From Amoebophrya sp. A120 (taxonomy: Eukaryota; Sar; Dinophyceae; Syndiniales; Amoebophryaceae), in NCBI GenBank assembly GCA_905178155.1, contig CAJINV010000011.1, positions 1,819,216 through 1,883,215 of the forward strand: 64,000 bases of DNA, in the 5' to 3' direction. The position numbers were made by a program, and so were the translations under genes. The notes beneath the pieces are model-generated. The model was not told where the DNA came from and did no database searches. It saw nothing but the letters and a program-made list of their open reading frames with translations. Shown one piece after another: positions 19,053-30,013 of the stretch (its first letter is position 1; the number at the start of each line of letters is the position of its first letter).

Positions 19053-20697
19053 CTCGTCCCTGGTCCCGCACCAAATTCTTCTCGTGGCGCTGCTTGTCCA
19101 CCTTCTCCTTCTGTTCGCGAATGAAGTTGATCAGCAGGATCACCACCCAGGACGTCGCCATGGAAATACAAAAATCCTTGCCATCCTCATCGACAAACAT
19201 CTGCTCCGGCACCAGCTTCCCGTTGTAGGACTCGATCACGGAATGAAAATACTTCACGTTCGTCACCGGCATGCCCTCGCACTCGTGGAATTCCTTGATG
19301 ATCATCTCAGTGGTTGCCTGCAAGTTCTCCAACGGCAGGATCTGTCCGATTATCCAGAAGCCTTGGCACAGGGCGACCCACTCCTCTTTCAGGGTTTCGA
19401 CAGCGGTGCTGCGCAACTCCAGGACTCCGATGCTAATCTCCTCCTGTATCTGTTCCGCGTCCTCCTTAAAAATCGTCGCGAGGGTATCCACAGTCGCCGG
19501 CCACTGAAATAAGTTGTCAAGCGTGTTCTGCTCCTCCCGGAAAACCTTTGTGTAGTGTTGCAGACCGCGGAAGGAGATGGGGTTTTGCTTCCCAAACATC
19601 TCCGCATACTTCGCCTCGAACATGCTATTCACCTGTGCCGGCAATAACTCCTCCGCGAAGTTTTCAATTTCTTCAGCCGACTTCTGGCAGTACAACTGGA
19701 ATTGACTGGGCGGCGTTTTCTCTCCAATGTTGTACCGCTCCGGGTGTTTGCTGAGTTTCTCCATGTTGTTCTGATTGTTATCACCCTCATCGTCGGACAC
19801 GTAACCCCTGTTGCGTCGTAGCGGATTGTTGTACTTGTTATCGGCGAAAGTAGCGCGCCGCATCTTCTCGTGGGTGTCATCACCTCCTTTCCCATTAGAG
19901 TTGCGGTCTCTCTTCCCCGATGCTGATCCGAAGAAGCCGGCCGAGGTGCCGAAGTCCGTGGAAGGAAAGAAGGAGAACTGTTGCCCTTTTCCTGTGGTCT
20001 GTGCCTCCTGCAATTTAATTTGTTTCTCCAAGATCTCATTTCTCAGCCGCATCTTCTCCAACTCGGTGTCTGTCGCCGCGTCACTGCTCCCTCCACCACT
20101 GCTCATCCGGGCGGACTTCTTCCAGTTGACCGGTCTTGCTGTTCCGCGCCAGTTCACCTGATTGAGCCACTCACTCTCCCCCGGATCACCGTGTTTGTTT
20201 TTGACCTCCTCGACCACCATCTGCAGCTGCTGCTTGAAGATCTCCATCGCCGCGTCGTCCCCACTTTTGTACAGCATGTCCATGAGCGAGGCGGCCTGTG
20301 CGATGTCGACGCAGTGCAGCCGGGGCACCGGGATCGGCACGTACCTGTTGATCAGGCCTGGTTTTTCTAGTTTGTCCGCTTTTTCAATCTGTTGGTAGCA
20401 ATCGCGCATGGCAGGAAGGACGCCGAACTTGTACATCGTCGCGACCGAGACCGAGCGAGCGTCGAAGTCGAAAAAGACCATGCCGTGGCGATACGAGTCG
20501 TAGTCACAAGCATCCTTATCATCTACCGGCTGCGCGAAACCTCCCTTCGGTTGCTGTTGCTGTCCAAAACCACCAAGGCCGCCGCCAAATCCCTTCCCTC
20601 CGGTCAGCATAGCAAGCCCCAGACTTTGCATGGGGTTGGAAAACATGTTTGCACCGGTGGCCGGAGCCTGAGCAGACGCAACCTGGAAATCCGGCAT
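19012..20697 (-). CDS. Retroelement ORF1, putative structural/RNA-binding protein
   Basis: 561 residues starting at M-P-D-F-Q-V. Visible features: a Gly/Gln-rich stretch at about 30-55, a basic, charged helix that could form a short coiled coil (TELEKMRLRNEILEKQIKL) at about 210-235, a charged low-complexity region, and a helical C-terminal half ending in a Gly/Ser-rich tail. No zinc knuckle or known domain was recognised. Its position between the 5' repeat and the RT frame, and the 41-bp overlap with that frame, make it the element's first protein rather than a host gene (inference). Confidence 0.75.
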   Translation of the reverse strand: MPDFQVASAQAPATGANMFSNPMQSLGLAMLTGGKGFGGGLGGFGQQQQPKGGFAQPVDDKDACDYDSYRHGMVFFDFDARSVSVATMYKFGVLPAMRDCYQQIEKADKLEKPGLINRYVPIPVPRLHCVDIAQAASLMDMLYKSGDDAAMEIFKQQLQMVVEEVKNKHGDPGESEWLNQVNWRGTARPVNWKKSARMSSGGGSSDAATDTELEKMRLRNEILEKQIKLQEAQTTGKGQQFSFFPSTDFGTSAGFFGSASGKRDRNSNGKGGDDTHEKMRRATFADNKYNNPLRRNRGYVSDDEGDNNQNNMEKLSKHPERYNIGEKTPPSQFQLYCQKSAEEIENFAEELLPAQVNSMFEAKYAEMFGKQNPISFRGLQHYTKVFREEQNTLDNLFQWPATVDTLATIFKEDAEQIQEEISIGVLELRSTAVETLKEEWVALCQGFWIIGQILPLENLQATTEMIIKEFHECEGMPVTNVKYFHSVIESYNGKLVPEQMFVDEDGKDFCISMATSWVVILLINFIREQKEKVDKQRHEKNLVRDQGRGGGGSSSSVFNLY

Positions 20698-21627
20698 CTT
20701 GTCGCTGGTGGTAATGGGGAAAGACGGCTAGTCGCAGAAGGTGTAATTAAAATACGCAAGAGAATGCTTCTAAAAGAGAGTGCAGCCAGTTACAGACGAA
20801 GTAGGTAAAATTATGTTAGACAGCATGTGTGTAAGGCACTAGGATATAACAAGAAGTAGAAGAACGGAGTAACAACAACACGCTCTAAGAAGACCACAAA
20901 CAAAAAGGTAAGAAGCGAACAACTGCGGGCGACTTCACGGAAACTCACCCCGAATACATCGGGCAACTTACTTTCAAACGGGACCTTTTTCAATCTTGAT
21001 CGGCAACGCGCAGATCAAGAGAAAGAAATATCCTGCAGATATAGCCGCGCGGAGCATTAAAAAATTACACATCTCTCTAGTTTTATTTTGCAAGTAATCA
21101 TTTTTAGAGTGGGACCAGGCGAGTTGGAAAAGAAGCAGCAAAATTGGCAGAATTCCTGCTTTTTCCTTGCCTTGTAAAGCCTAAATGAACCGATATAGGT
21201 GGGGACAAGTCGTGTTATATGAGGTAGCAAAGATGCAGAAAAATGGAGCGCGTCGTCGGTGTTGAGAGAATAAAAATCACCTCGTCCCCCAACACCTCTT
21301 TACAGTCCTAAACCCGCCGACCTGAGTACACGCTTTTTTACCTAAACTGCCATACAAAAGCGTCAGAGTCACCGGATTAGCTCGGCGGAACAAGGACAGC
21401 AATACAACACAGGTATCAAAAGCAAAGCACCAGTGGAGCCACAGGGTATACTCAAGCAGGGTAAGAAACAGATTGGCTATCGTGTGTTTTTGTATCGTGC
21501 TCTCCGCCAACTTGGGATGCGTGTACTTGCAGCGTCTTTTACTTAGTCGTCCTGTGTCTGTTTTTTCTAATAAAAAGGTAAAAAAGTTTACAACATAACC
21601 CGGAAAGTCTCCTTATATGCCGTTTTT

Positions 21628-22121
21628 AACGAACGAAGATACTTCTACACCTTTTCTCACACTCAGTTTTCATTTTCCCCATTACCACCTCTCATGTATC
21701 TATTCTCGCCTGGTGTCAGTACTTCGAACATAGATTGAAAAACCGAAAAGAATGAAGATCTTGGATCTCCTCCTCGTGGTTTTTATTTACCACTGCTGCT
21801 TTTTTACCCTGTGGCTGCCTTGTTCGGACAGTGAAATGTTGCATCAGGAGCTTTCGTTTTTGTACGCAAGACGAAAGAGACGGAAAAACCAGATTTGTAA
21901 TGCGGAACGCCAAAAGTTGACAAACAGAGACTATTTTTCCACATGAACATAAAAAAGAGCTTGACTTTTGTGCCCGTTTAGTCGTGTTTCACCAATCTGT
22001 CATGGTAAATAAAAGGCGAAATAGAGTGTGGCTTGCTGCTGTGGCGCGTGTGGGCAGCAATGCAGATTAAAAATCTGTGATGCTGAAAGAGGAAAAGTTT
22101 GTTCTTTTTCCGAGGCCTGAT
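21628..22121. repeat. 5' terminal direct repeat of the retroelement
   Basis: The second copy of the 494-bp repeat (see 15005-15498). Relative to the minus-strand genes it is the upstream copy and should contain the promoter. The internal boundaries differ from those of the other copy, as expected for true terminal repeats. Confidence 0.95.
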
Positions 22122-24500
22122 CAAGTGTGGTCACCGCTGTTGGTCTACGAGTACGACTACGATCGAAACAATAAAGAACATAGACACACACATAGCTAGG
22201 TGTCGAAGGCGTCTCCCACTGGGTGCATCACCCCCGCTCGCCTCTCGTCCTTTGTCAAAAGGTACGCAGAAACTCAAAGCCTCTTCAGCCCCGATAAACT
22301 CAAGCTCCATGGCCTATTGTTCACTCAAGAAGTTTCTTGTGGCAGCCATGTGACACAATACACAGAAACAACAACGAGGTCGCGCCGTGGCACAAACAGT
22401 CGCTGTACTGCTCGCGCCCCCCTACTCTTTGCTTTCATGCTCTCGAGTTTACATTACAATAAAAGGCAACGTCATCGGTAGATCTAGCAAGAATTCCTCG
22501 TATCAATTCCACCTTCTGCTTCAGATCTTGCAGCCGGCCCTCTCATGGTACCTACATCTTTGCTCACATGCGAAAGTGAAACCAAACACACACAAGAACA
22601 AGGCCGCTCAGCGTCGCGTTCTGTCCCCGGCAGTCACCGCATTAAAAAACGGCTTGGTAGTATTCAATGACGCTTTGACATACGAACCGGGTGTGGCGGT
22701 TGTGGGCATCAACTTTGCGGTCTGCCAGACAAAGGGGCCGGCGCCGGCGCCTGGGCGCGGCGCGCCAAAATAAACATCGCGGACAGACACCTGGATAAAT
22801 TGGCGCGCATGATGTTCCAAGAGAGATGCGACAAAGACAGTGGCGCGCCCGCCACAGCGTGCTCCCTCGAGCTGGGCCAAAGGCAACACAAACACAGCGG
22901 ACTCCAAGATATCCGCCCCGGCCGCGCTCCATGCGGGCGGGCATTCATGCCGGCACACAAACCGAGCGGCTGCGTCCAGGCGCTCAGGCTTCCCCTCGTC
23001 TCCGCCACGAGAGCGCCGCGCTTACAGGCCACCACGGGCAGCAGGCTGGAATCCGGACAGCTTCGTCATGCAGCAACTCCAGCGCAAACGCGCCCCGCCT
23101 CGAGTCCAGCGCTTTCGCCTTAAAAACTGCCGTCGCTGAGAAAGCAACGCCCCACCCCGTCGACACAAGTAGCAGGCCGGAATCCACCGGGGAGAACTTC
23201 ACACCGTCGCAGACATCGGCGCGGCCCAGCGCGCGCCAGTTCGCATAGCGGCCGAAGCCTCATCCGCGACAGGCGCACCGCCCCGCCACGCGGACAAGTC
23301 CGCACGGTTCTGATTGGCAGCCGGCTGGACGTGGTTGCGCGGCGCACCATGTCGATCGTCGCCGTCATCGCCTTGCTGCTCAACATCTTCAGGAGCTAGT
23401 ATCAACCCGCCCCCCGCGGGCACCGCGGGGGCCGGTATCGAAAGAAAAGCACCATTGTGATCAAGGATATTCTGGCTATCACCACCTGAAGGCTGCATGT
23501 GTTGAAGCTTTGCTCGAGCATACATGGTGTTACCCAGTAAACAAAGGGTTGAAAAGAGGAAGGGTCTAATTCGGCAACAAGTACTTCCGCTCCTTCGACA
23601 TTTTTCCTCTGGACCACTCCCCGACATACAAATATGATAAACCACAATGTCAATGTCATGATATGTAATTCCGCACAATTCTGCTTTCTGCCTCAAATCT
23701 TGCAGCCGGCTCTCTCATGATACATTTTCGCTCGCATGCGAAACCAACAACACACGAGAAGTAAAAGACGGCTCAGTAAAAAGAAGCGTTCGAACATGAC
23801 ATCGCAATATGGTAGCCAGTCGTGCATCTTTTTCTCCCAATTCCTCTACGTCTGTGCTCTTCATAAGTAGGTGCGCGTCGGCACTGCGTCTTTTTCGGTC
23901 CAATAAACAAGAAATGCAACTGCCTGTGAGCATTGCCTCGTCGCGCAGAAGACATGATGACTCATGCTCGTCTTTTGCGTTTCTATCGCGCATCAAATAA
24001 GCGAAGCGCTGTTTTCGTGCAGGAGAAGGCGAAAAAAAAGCTATAAAGCTCTTTCTGTTCGCATATTATCTGCTGAAGTTGTAGTTGTTTCAATCTGAAC
24101 ATCGACCGCCGTTATTCCACCGCATTAAAAAACGGGTTGGTAGTATTCAGCGACGCTTTGAGCGACGAACCGGGTGTGGCGGTTGTGGGCATCAACTTTG
24201 CAGTCCCCCTTCCAGCCCCGCTTAACCCTCCCAAGCTGGCCGGCTGCCGTACAGGAGTTTGCAATTGCGAAGGAAGGGCTGGCGGCCGCAATTTTTGCTT
24301 CCCCGGCAGAGAGGTGCTGCTCCCAGACCGTGCGCCTGCTCCGCCCGGCAGTTCTGAAGCTAGCAGCTTCACTTGCTTTTGTAGTGACGAAACCTAGTGT
24401 GTGATTTTCGTTTGTAAAACAAGAGGACACAGGATGAACTACAATTATTCAGAAACGTACTATCGCGATCATCGCTGCTCCTGCGAGCTTCATATGCTGA
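22122..24500. repeat. Non-coding region with a duplicated repeat cassette
   Basis: Two diverged copies of one cassette lie in direct orientation: about 22490-22725 and 23680-24207. Shared landmarks are ATCTTGCAGCCGGC, CTCTCATG.TAC, ACATGCGAAA or GCATGCGAAA, and a block of about 85 bp at 22638-22724 and 24119-24206 (GTGTGGCGGTTGTGGGCATC). Between and after them the sequence is GC-rich (22.74-23.35 kb). No gene was recognised. Confidence 0.7.
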
Positions 24501-24563
24501 TCATGACACTTGATCGTCGGGAAACATCTTCGCTAGCACCACACGACTAGATTTTACTTTTAC

Positions 24564-26432
24564 CTGGTTCGTCAGCATCTGAATGTGCTCCTTCTGTTGT
24601 GCTTCTGTGTCCGCGCGCTGAGCCAAGGCATGATCCAGGTGACCCTTCACATCGGCGGCAAGGGCGTCTATTCGGGCGGCGAAACAGGACTCCACAACTT
24701 CCAAGCCGACGTCCATACGCTTCTTCGTCTCTGGCCGGTCTCGGAAGTACCGCTCGAGAACCTTGCAAAAGGGAGATTTGTTTTCTTTCAACATGCATCT
24801 TTTGTTTTTAGGGTGGCACACTCTCATTTTCATGTCAATGGCGAGATTCTGCTCCACTTCATGGGAAAAAAATTCAATCTACTGTATTCTGTAGTACGTG
24901 ATGCGCCTCCACGTCGGATAACGATAATAGCCGCTGGTAGCAAATCACCATGGCTCGCGTTGGATTGGAACCTTTGTTTGATATTTGTATTTCGATTAAG
25001 TATGTTAATACTATATTGTCTTTATGTTTCCTTCTTTTCTGTTTCACACACGAGCACGCCACGCTCCGGATTATCACAGCAAAGACGTTCTAGTACCCAA
25101 TGCTGTATCCCGAAATGGTGATCCCGGATTTTGGCTCGGCGTTTTTGGTCTCCTCTCAGGACTGAAATCGCCCCGAAACACTGGGTGCATGAAGGGCGTC
25201 GTTGCTTGTTGCGCCCCGGCCGGCGGCTGCAAATGCGGCGCTGCAGAAGACATGGCGGCAGACGGCAGACCAGCACCAAAGTTTTGGTTATGCAGCGGAG
25301 GTTGGTTGGGCACCATATAAAACCCTGTTTCCCGCGAAGACGCTGCGGCTCGCTGTGCGGCTGAAGCGCGTGTTGCTGTGCCACCTGGTGGAAGATCTTT
25401 GTTTCCGCCGGTGAAACTTCCCGCATTGTTTCCGTTTACCGAATCAAAAACCTGGGCCTGAAAAATTCCGCTGGAGGGGGGAGGCTGAAAATTTTGGAAA
25501 CTGGCGGCTGCGCCCGACGGCAGCCTCTGTCCGCGGGCGTCGAGGTGGAATTGCGATTGCGATAGTCCCTGCTGCTGGTCCAAAAATATTTGCGCGTACT
25601 GTGGCTGAAAGTCCTGCGACGTGTACACGCTCGCCGCATCTCCTGGTGGTATCGCATCTCCGCGACTCGCCATGTGCCGCATTAGCGGAGGCCCGCGCGG
25701 GTTTATTACCGCATGTTGTTGCCCTTCAGTTACGCCGCCGGGCGGCTGGACCTGCCCAGAGGACGACATGTCCGCGGCGTGTTGTGCTGGCGCACCCGCA
25801 GCGAAATACGCCGGCTGCGGGGGAGCTTGGTCAGCAGCCGAAACACCGCTTGGCTTCCTGCCACGGAATGACATTCGCTGTGTACTGCTGCTCGAACTAC
25901 TATCCTGCTCTTGTCGATGCGAAGAGCCAGCTTCATCCGGCATCTGTGCGTGCGCCCCTCCGGACGGCGGCATGGGAATCGCAGCGCCGGGAACACCTGC
26001 GCCAGCGGTCGCATTGAAGGAACCTCCTTGGGGCAGGGGTATCGCCGTTGAGGCCGCACTGGCAGTGGCGGCCATCGGAGCTGCACTGGCCGACGGTGGC
26101 ATCGGAATCGCAGATGAGGAGCTTGCGGCGGCAGGCCCGGAATCAGAAGGTGCCGACGCCGAGGCCGTCGTGGTACCGGCAGCGGTGTTCGCAGGAGCTG
26201 TTGGCGGGGGTGGCATCGGAATTGGCGTGGACGATATCACGTCTTTCTCCACATCATCCTCATTGTTGTCTCCGCCGGACCCTCCAGACTTCGATCTTCG
26301 TGCCGCGCGCTGTCTCCGAGACGCCGACGCGGACACCTCCTGCTCGCCATCGCTTGTTTCCCAGAGCAAACCGCTCGCGCCGCCCCAGAAGGAACCTCCA
26401 GACGCTTGTTCAGGGCTACCTGACCCTGACAT
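24564..26432 (-). CDS. Low-complexity Pro/Ser/Ala-rich protein with helical C-terminal exon (model uncertain)
   Basis: Not recognised. Translation starts at 26432 (M-S-G-S-G-S-P-E-Q). The first exon of about 1.34 kb encodes acidic and serine-rich sequence, repeated IPMPP motifs, poly-Ala and poly-Ser runs and a Gln/Pro-rich half. It looks intrinsically disordered and could be an RNA-binding or scaffold protein (a guess). A second exon, 24761-24564, has a CAAG acceptor and a CAG|GTAAAA donor and encodes a charged helix beginning V-L-E-R-Y-F. The phases of the two exons do not join directly, so there may be another exon between 24.77 and 25.08 kb. Terminal exons after 24564 were not found. Confidence 0.5.
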
Positions 26433-26917
26433 CCTATTTCCGAAATCTTAGTAGCTACTTACCCGAGCTTCGAACCCTTTCAAAAGGTGGCGGTTCTTCA
26501 GGCTATCTATCCCTTATAGTTCTCTAGATGCTGACGTTTCTTCAATCGCAATCAAGGCCTACCGGAGATTCATTGTGCCTCGATTCTGCAAGCAGCTTTG
26601 TAAAATAGAACTTCTCTCTGCTCTCAGTACTTACGCTTGGGTAATCACGCGACGGAGGATGTAAGTAGGTGATCTCGATATGTAGTCCCATTGAACACCT
26701 ACCGGAATCGCAAACTGTTGTCGCATTTCTAGCAACAAAACTGAACGCCGAAGAAATATTGAACCAGAAGTCGCCATGAGCATCGTGCTGCGCGGGTCGC
26801 ACAAGTACGCTACTTACGCTCGTCGGCGCACACATCAACGCAGCACTGTCGCATAGCTGATCCGAAACTGTTCATCGTGGTCAACATTAGTGCAGAAAAA
26901 AATCAATTGCAGCCCCA

Positions 26918-28592
26918 CCTTGGTCGTGCGGGTCGCGCCAAATGTTCCCGGACAAACAGTCCCTTTCTGTTGCGACCGCACACGCGCAGGTTGGTCACCG
27001 TATCGCCAACCTGGTAGGCTTCGAATCCCTTGTGCGCTATTGCGTTGAGGCCGTTGCAGGAAAAATGCGTCTCCCCCTCGGGGTATGCATTGCAAATGCG
27101 TCATGGTCTGGAAGGATTCTGATTTGCATTGCACACGCGCTCACGGCATGACAAATCACGCGGAGGGTTTTTCTTTTTTTTATGCCTAGTGTGCATGAGA
27201 AACAAATACCCTGAAAACCAAAATCGGACATCCTAACCTTTGCTTGACTGCGCAAGACAGATTTTTGCCTGGAGCAGAATCCCCATCACAAGTAGTTGCA
27301 ACAAACCTTCCAGAGCCAGACATATTTGCAATGCATACAGGTGTCCGGTTTGTAACGAATCCGTCGACATAAACGGTGCGCTCGTCTTCATCAGGTGTTG
27401 TCTCATCTAGATTTTGACTCGCCTCGTCAGACGCTTGACTGTGATTCTGCAACAGTCCATCGCTCTCCCGTGAGGCCCTTGAGAGGTGAGGATGTACCGC
27501 CGTCGCGACTGTCTGTTGACCTTCCGCGCGCGCGGAAGAGCAGCACCTCTGCCCGTGCTTATCTACGAGGTCTGCCGGCCTTGACGACGCGAACAGCTCC
27601 CGATTGAGCTCTGCGTATGGCAAGTAACGCTGCTGGGTCCGCCGAGCGACGAATTCTCCGGTCGGGTCCCGAAGCATCCGTCGTAAAGCTGCAGCAAGGT
27701 GGGGGAGCACCAAACTTCCCTCTGCCGCGTAGTGAAGAGCGTCTTGCGAGAGCGGTCTGTGCTCCCATACGGAGTTATACAGGTTTTTGTTTTTGGTGTG
27801 TAATGTTGGCTTGTCCTGCTGTGCCTGTGGTCGTCCATAGCTTTCTTCGTCATCATCATTCACCCCGTCGCCCTGCTCATCGTGTAGCTGGTTCTCTGAA
27901 GTAGATGCGGTGAATGCTGCAGCGTAGCTCGATGAGAAGCTACCATGCAACCGCTGCCCCGCCCGTTCCACCGCGTCCCAGCGGCGCTCTTTGTACAGGC
28001 CTGGGAGAAAGATTCTTAACAGCTCCGGCAGAGACGCCAGGTATTTCGTACTGCCTTTGCGCTCCAAGTGGGCCAGGTGCGCAACTTGGGTGTCGAAGGC
28101 GTTTTGCAGTTTGATATCGTAAAGTGCCCGCAAAAACGCGGCGTCCTCGCGACAATCGTGGAAAATTTTGCGGACGTCTGTGCGCTCTTGGAAAAAAGTT
28201 CGCAATGTTGCTCGAGTTGCATCTTCCTCCAGTAAAGGGCTTGAGAAAGCGCTGCTCTCCGGCGACGACAGAGTTTGCGTTGTCCCTCGTGCCGCTTTTG
28301 TCTTTAAGGCTCTTGAAGCACCACTGTTCCTGTTGCACTCAAGTAAATCCACGAGAGCGAGTTGCTGCAGCGCCGGCGAGTAAATTTGAAGTAAACTGGG
28401 TTTCCCAAAGCGCCCCAAATGTCCCTCAAGATCCACTCCAACCTCGGTCCGCGACGGAATTTCGCTGACGAAGTTCTGAAGCTGCTCTGGCAGGGTCAGG
28501 TACAGAAGGGTGGTTCCCCGTGGTTTACTTCTTGCTGCTCGAGCAGCGGCAACTGCTGCACCGGTCCAGAGCGACGCAGCGCGCGATGACAT
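26918..28592 (-). CDS. 3'-5' exonuclease-domain (DEDD, RNase D/EXD1-like) protein
   Basis: Start chosen at ATG 28592 (M-S-S-R-A-A-S); the open frame runs further upstream, but without an ATG. The exonuclease fold is visible: motif I VDLEG (Asp54, Glu56) with PSLLQIYSP and LVDLL; motif II FHDCREDAAFL then AFDTQVAHL; and the motif III region HYAAEGS. Families of this type process or bind structured RNA. The canonical final Asp of motif III (Y-x-x-x-D) is not present, so activity may be lost. A class 1 introner (27084-27337) splits the end. After excision the protein continues R-T-P-E-G-E-T-H-F to about 26918, where CAAG|GTGGGG may be a donor. Further 3' exons near 26.87-26.82 and 26.8-26.7 kb are possible but unproven. 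Confidence 0.75.
27084..27337. mobile_element. Introner, class 1, in exonuclease gene
   Basis: 254 bp. Ends TATGCATTGC and GCAATGCATA are perfect complements. The outer arms are diverged (CATGGTCTGGAAGG versus CTTCCAGAGCCAG). Flanking five bases CGGGG and CAGGT match at 3 of 5. Excision restores an open frame. Confidence 0.85.
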
Positions 28593-29215
28593 ATGCGGCT
28601 TGACGTCGGCTGATATTTGTTGATGGTGACCGGGGGTGGTCACGTTCAGTCGTTCTTCATTCTTCTATTTCATCCTGCACAGGGACACGGAGTGGGTAGA
28701 TGTACACACTTGAAGAAATCGACGCAATGAGGAATGAATATATATCATCACAACTAAGGCAGATCTCCAGCTGCGCAAATTTTTGCGCAGAAGCACGCAG
28801 ACACATGTTCCTTCTGCATTGCGCGCGAAAGCGAGACCGAAATCTGTTGCGCTTAACTATAAATATGTGCGCCAAACCGCATCCTCGTCTTGCTCGCGCG
28901 ACGAAAAACGCGTGTCTTGCGCGCGACATCATCTGCACCTGCCAGCCAGTTTATGCGCACATCGACATCTTCACTATCACGCTTCATCTATCACTATCAT
29001 CGTCATCTGTATCGGAACACCACAAGGAGCTGGCACACGAGTCCGGATAAATGTGACCAAGGCCGCTGAGCTCCGTAGCAGCACAGCCGGTATTAATGTA
29101 GTGCGTGTTGTACCTCAACGTATGAATAAGTACAAGTCGCTGTCGCTCGTTAGATTTGAAAAATAGAAGAATTTTCTGGAGTCGAGTATTATTTTCGTTT
29201 TTCTGTACACAGCAG
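28593..29215. other. Intergenic, exonuclease gene to TIM23
   Basis: About 620 bp with no supported gene. It should contain the exonuclease promoter and the TIM23 3' untranslated region. No conserved element was recognised. Confidence 0.6.
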
Positions 29216-30013
29216 CTATATCTTGCCCATCCGGACAAGCTGGTCAAACCCCGTAAAGACCAGTCCTCCAGCTAGACTGTATCGGCCCATCTGCGCCCAG
29301 CTTCCCGCGGTGCTCTTGTACAGCGCGCCGGAGAAAAGTCCGGCCACCGGGGCGTTAAACTGGTCGTCTTCGCCTCGTATCCACCCGAGCAACTGATTGC
29401 TCACGCAGTAGTACAAAGTCATGATGGCCCCTTGGTTCGCCACCAGGGCACCTGGAAATCATTTGTGTCGTATGGTTGGAGGTTAAATGGAAAAAGAAAA
29501 CGTTTTGCGCGACTACGAGATACTTACGGGTCAGAATATACCAAACTGATCTTATTCAAAATTTGTTGTCAAAAACGCATCAAGGAGTACGTACCTCTGC
29601 TACTGACGCCGTTCATCACGCTGTTGAGAAAGAGTTTTGGCGTTGCTCCTCCTTTTCTCATGCCCAACAAAGAGCCGTAGAAACCGCCCGTAAGCATTCC
29701 GATACCGTAGCACAGGCCTACACTATACGTGATTTTCTCGCCCCATTGCCTTCCATAGCCTTCGAGATACCTGATAAATATTCAAAATTTGCTTGACCAT
29801 CATGTAGAAGCGATTGGGGTCGATGTAATAGTGACTTCTACCGCATCCGTAAGGGTCACATGCTCTTGTCAACGCCAAAGAGCTATCAGGTAAGTACAGG
29901 TCGTCCTTCTTGTTTTGCGGTCGCGCTACCGGTGCTCGCTTCTCCAATAAAATGCTCGGTGATCCTGCCCCACCGGTGGAGAGGTAGTCATCATCTGTGG
30001 CGGCGCCGATCAT
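29216..30013 (-). CDS. TIM23: Mitochondrial import inner membrane translocase TIM23 (Tim17/Tim22/Tim23 family)
   Basis: The channel subunit of the presequence translocase in the inner mitochondrial membrane. Translation starts at 30013 (M-I-G-A-A-T-D-D-D). Exon 2 (29770-29595) encodes the first membrane helices: ITYSVGLCYGIGMLTGGFYG, then the R-K loop and LFLNSVMNG. Exon 3 (29451-29216) encodes NQGAIMTLYYCVSNQLLGW, then FSGALYKSTAG, the hallmark GALYKSTAG of the family, and a last Gly-rich helix. The intron 29594-29452 is GT-AG and joins R-G-A-L-V-A-N-Q-G in frame. The first intron is uncertain: the frame changes before 29770, and a GT donor within SSLA about 110 bp upstream fits the phase. 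Total length near 200 residues fits the family. No introner is present. Confidence 0.88.

Larger units (their letters stand above)
15005..22121 (-). mobile_element. Complete Penelope-like retroelement with pseudo-LTRs and GIY-YIG nuclease
   Basis: A 7.1-kb element reads right to left: terminal repeat (22121-21628), about 0.9 kb 5' leader, ORF1 (20697-19012), overlapping ORF2 (19052-15681), about 180 bp, terminal repeat (15498-15005). The repeats are collinear without indels and differ at three positions by eye. The word TGATCAA occurs at both outer boundaries (15000-15006 and 22118-22124) and may be a target duplication, although TGAT overlaps the repeat end. Penelope-like elements are known to carry direct terminal repeats and GIY-YIG nucleases. 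The nuclease here is N-terminal to the reverse transcriptase, the arrangement reported for the Chlamys/Naiad-type clade. It lies in the intergenic space upstream of the dynein gene. Confidence 0.82.

Noticed and set aside
19012-20697. A host nucleoporin-like gene (Gly/Gln-rich start)
   Set aside because: It lies between the terminal repeats and overlaps the RT frame, which fits a retroelement ORF1 better; no FG repeats are present.
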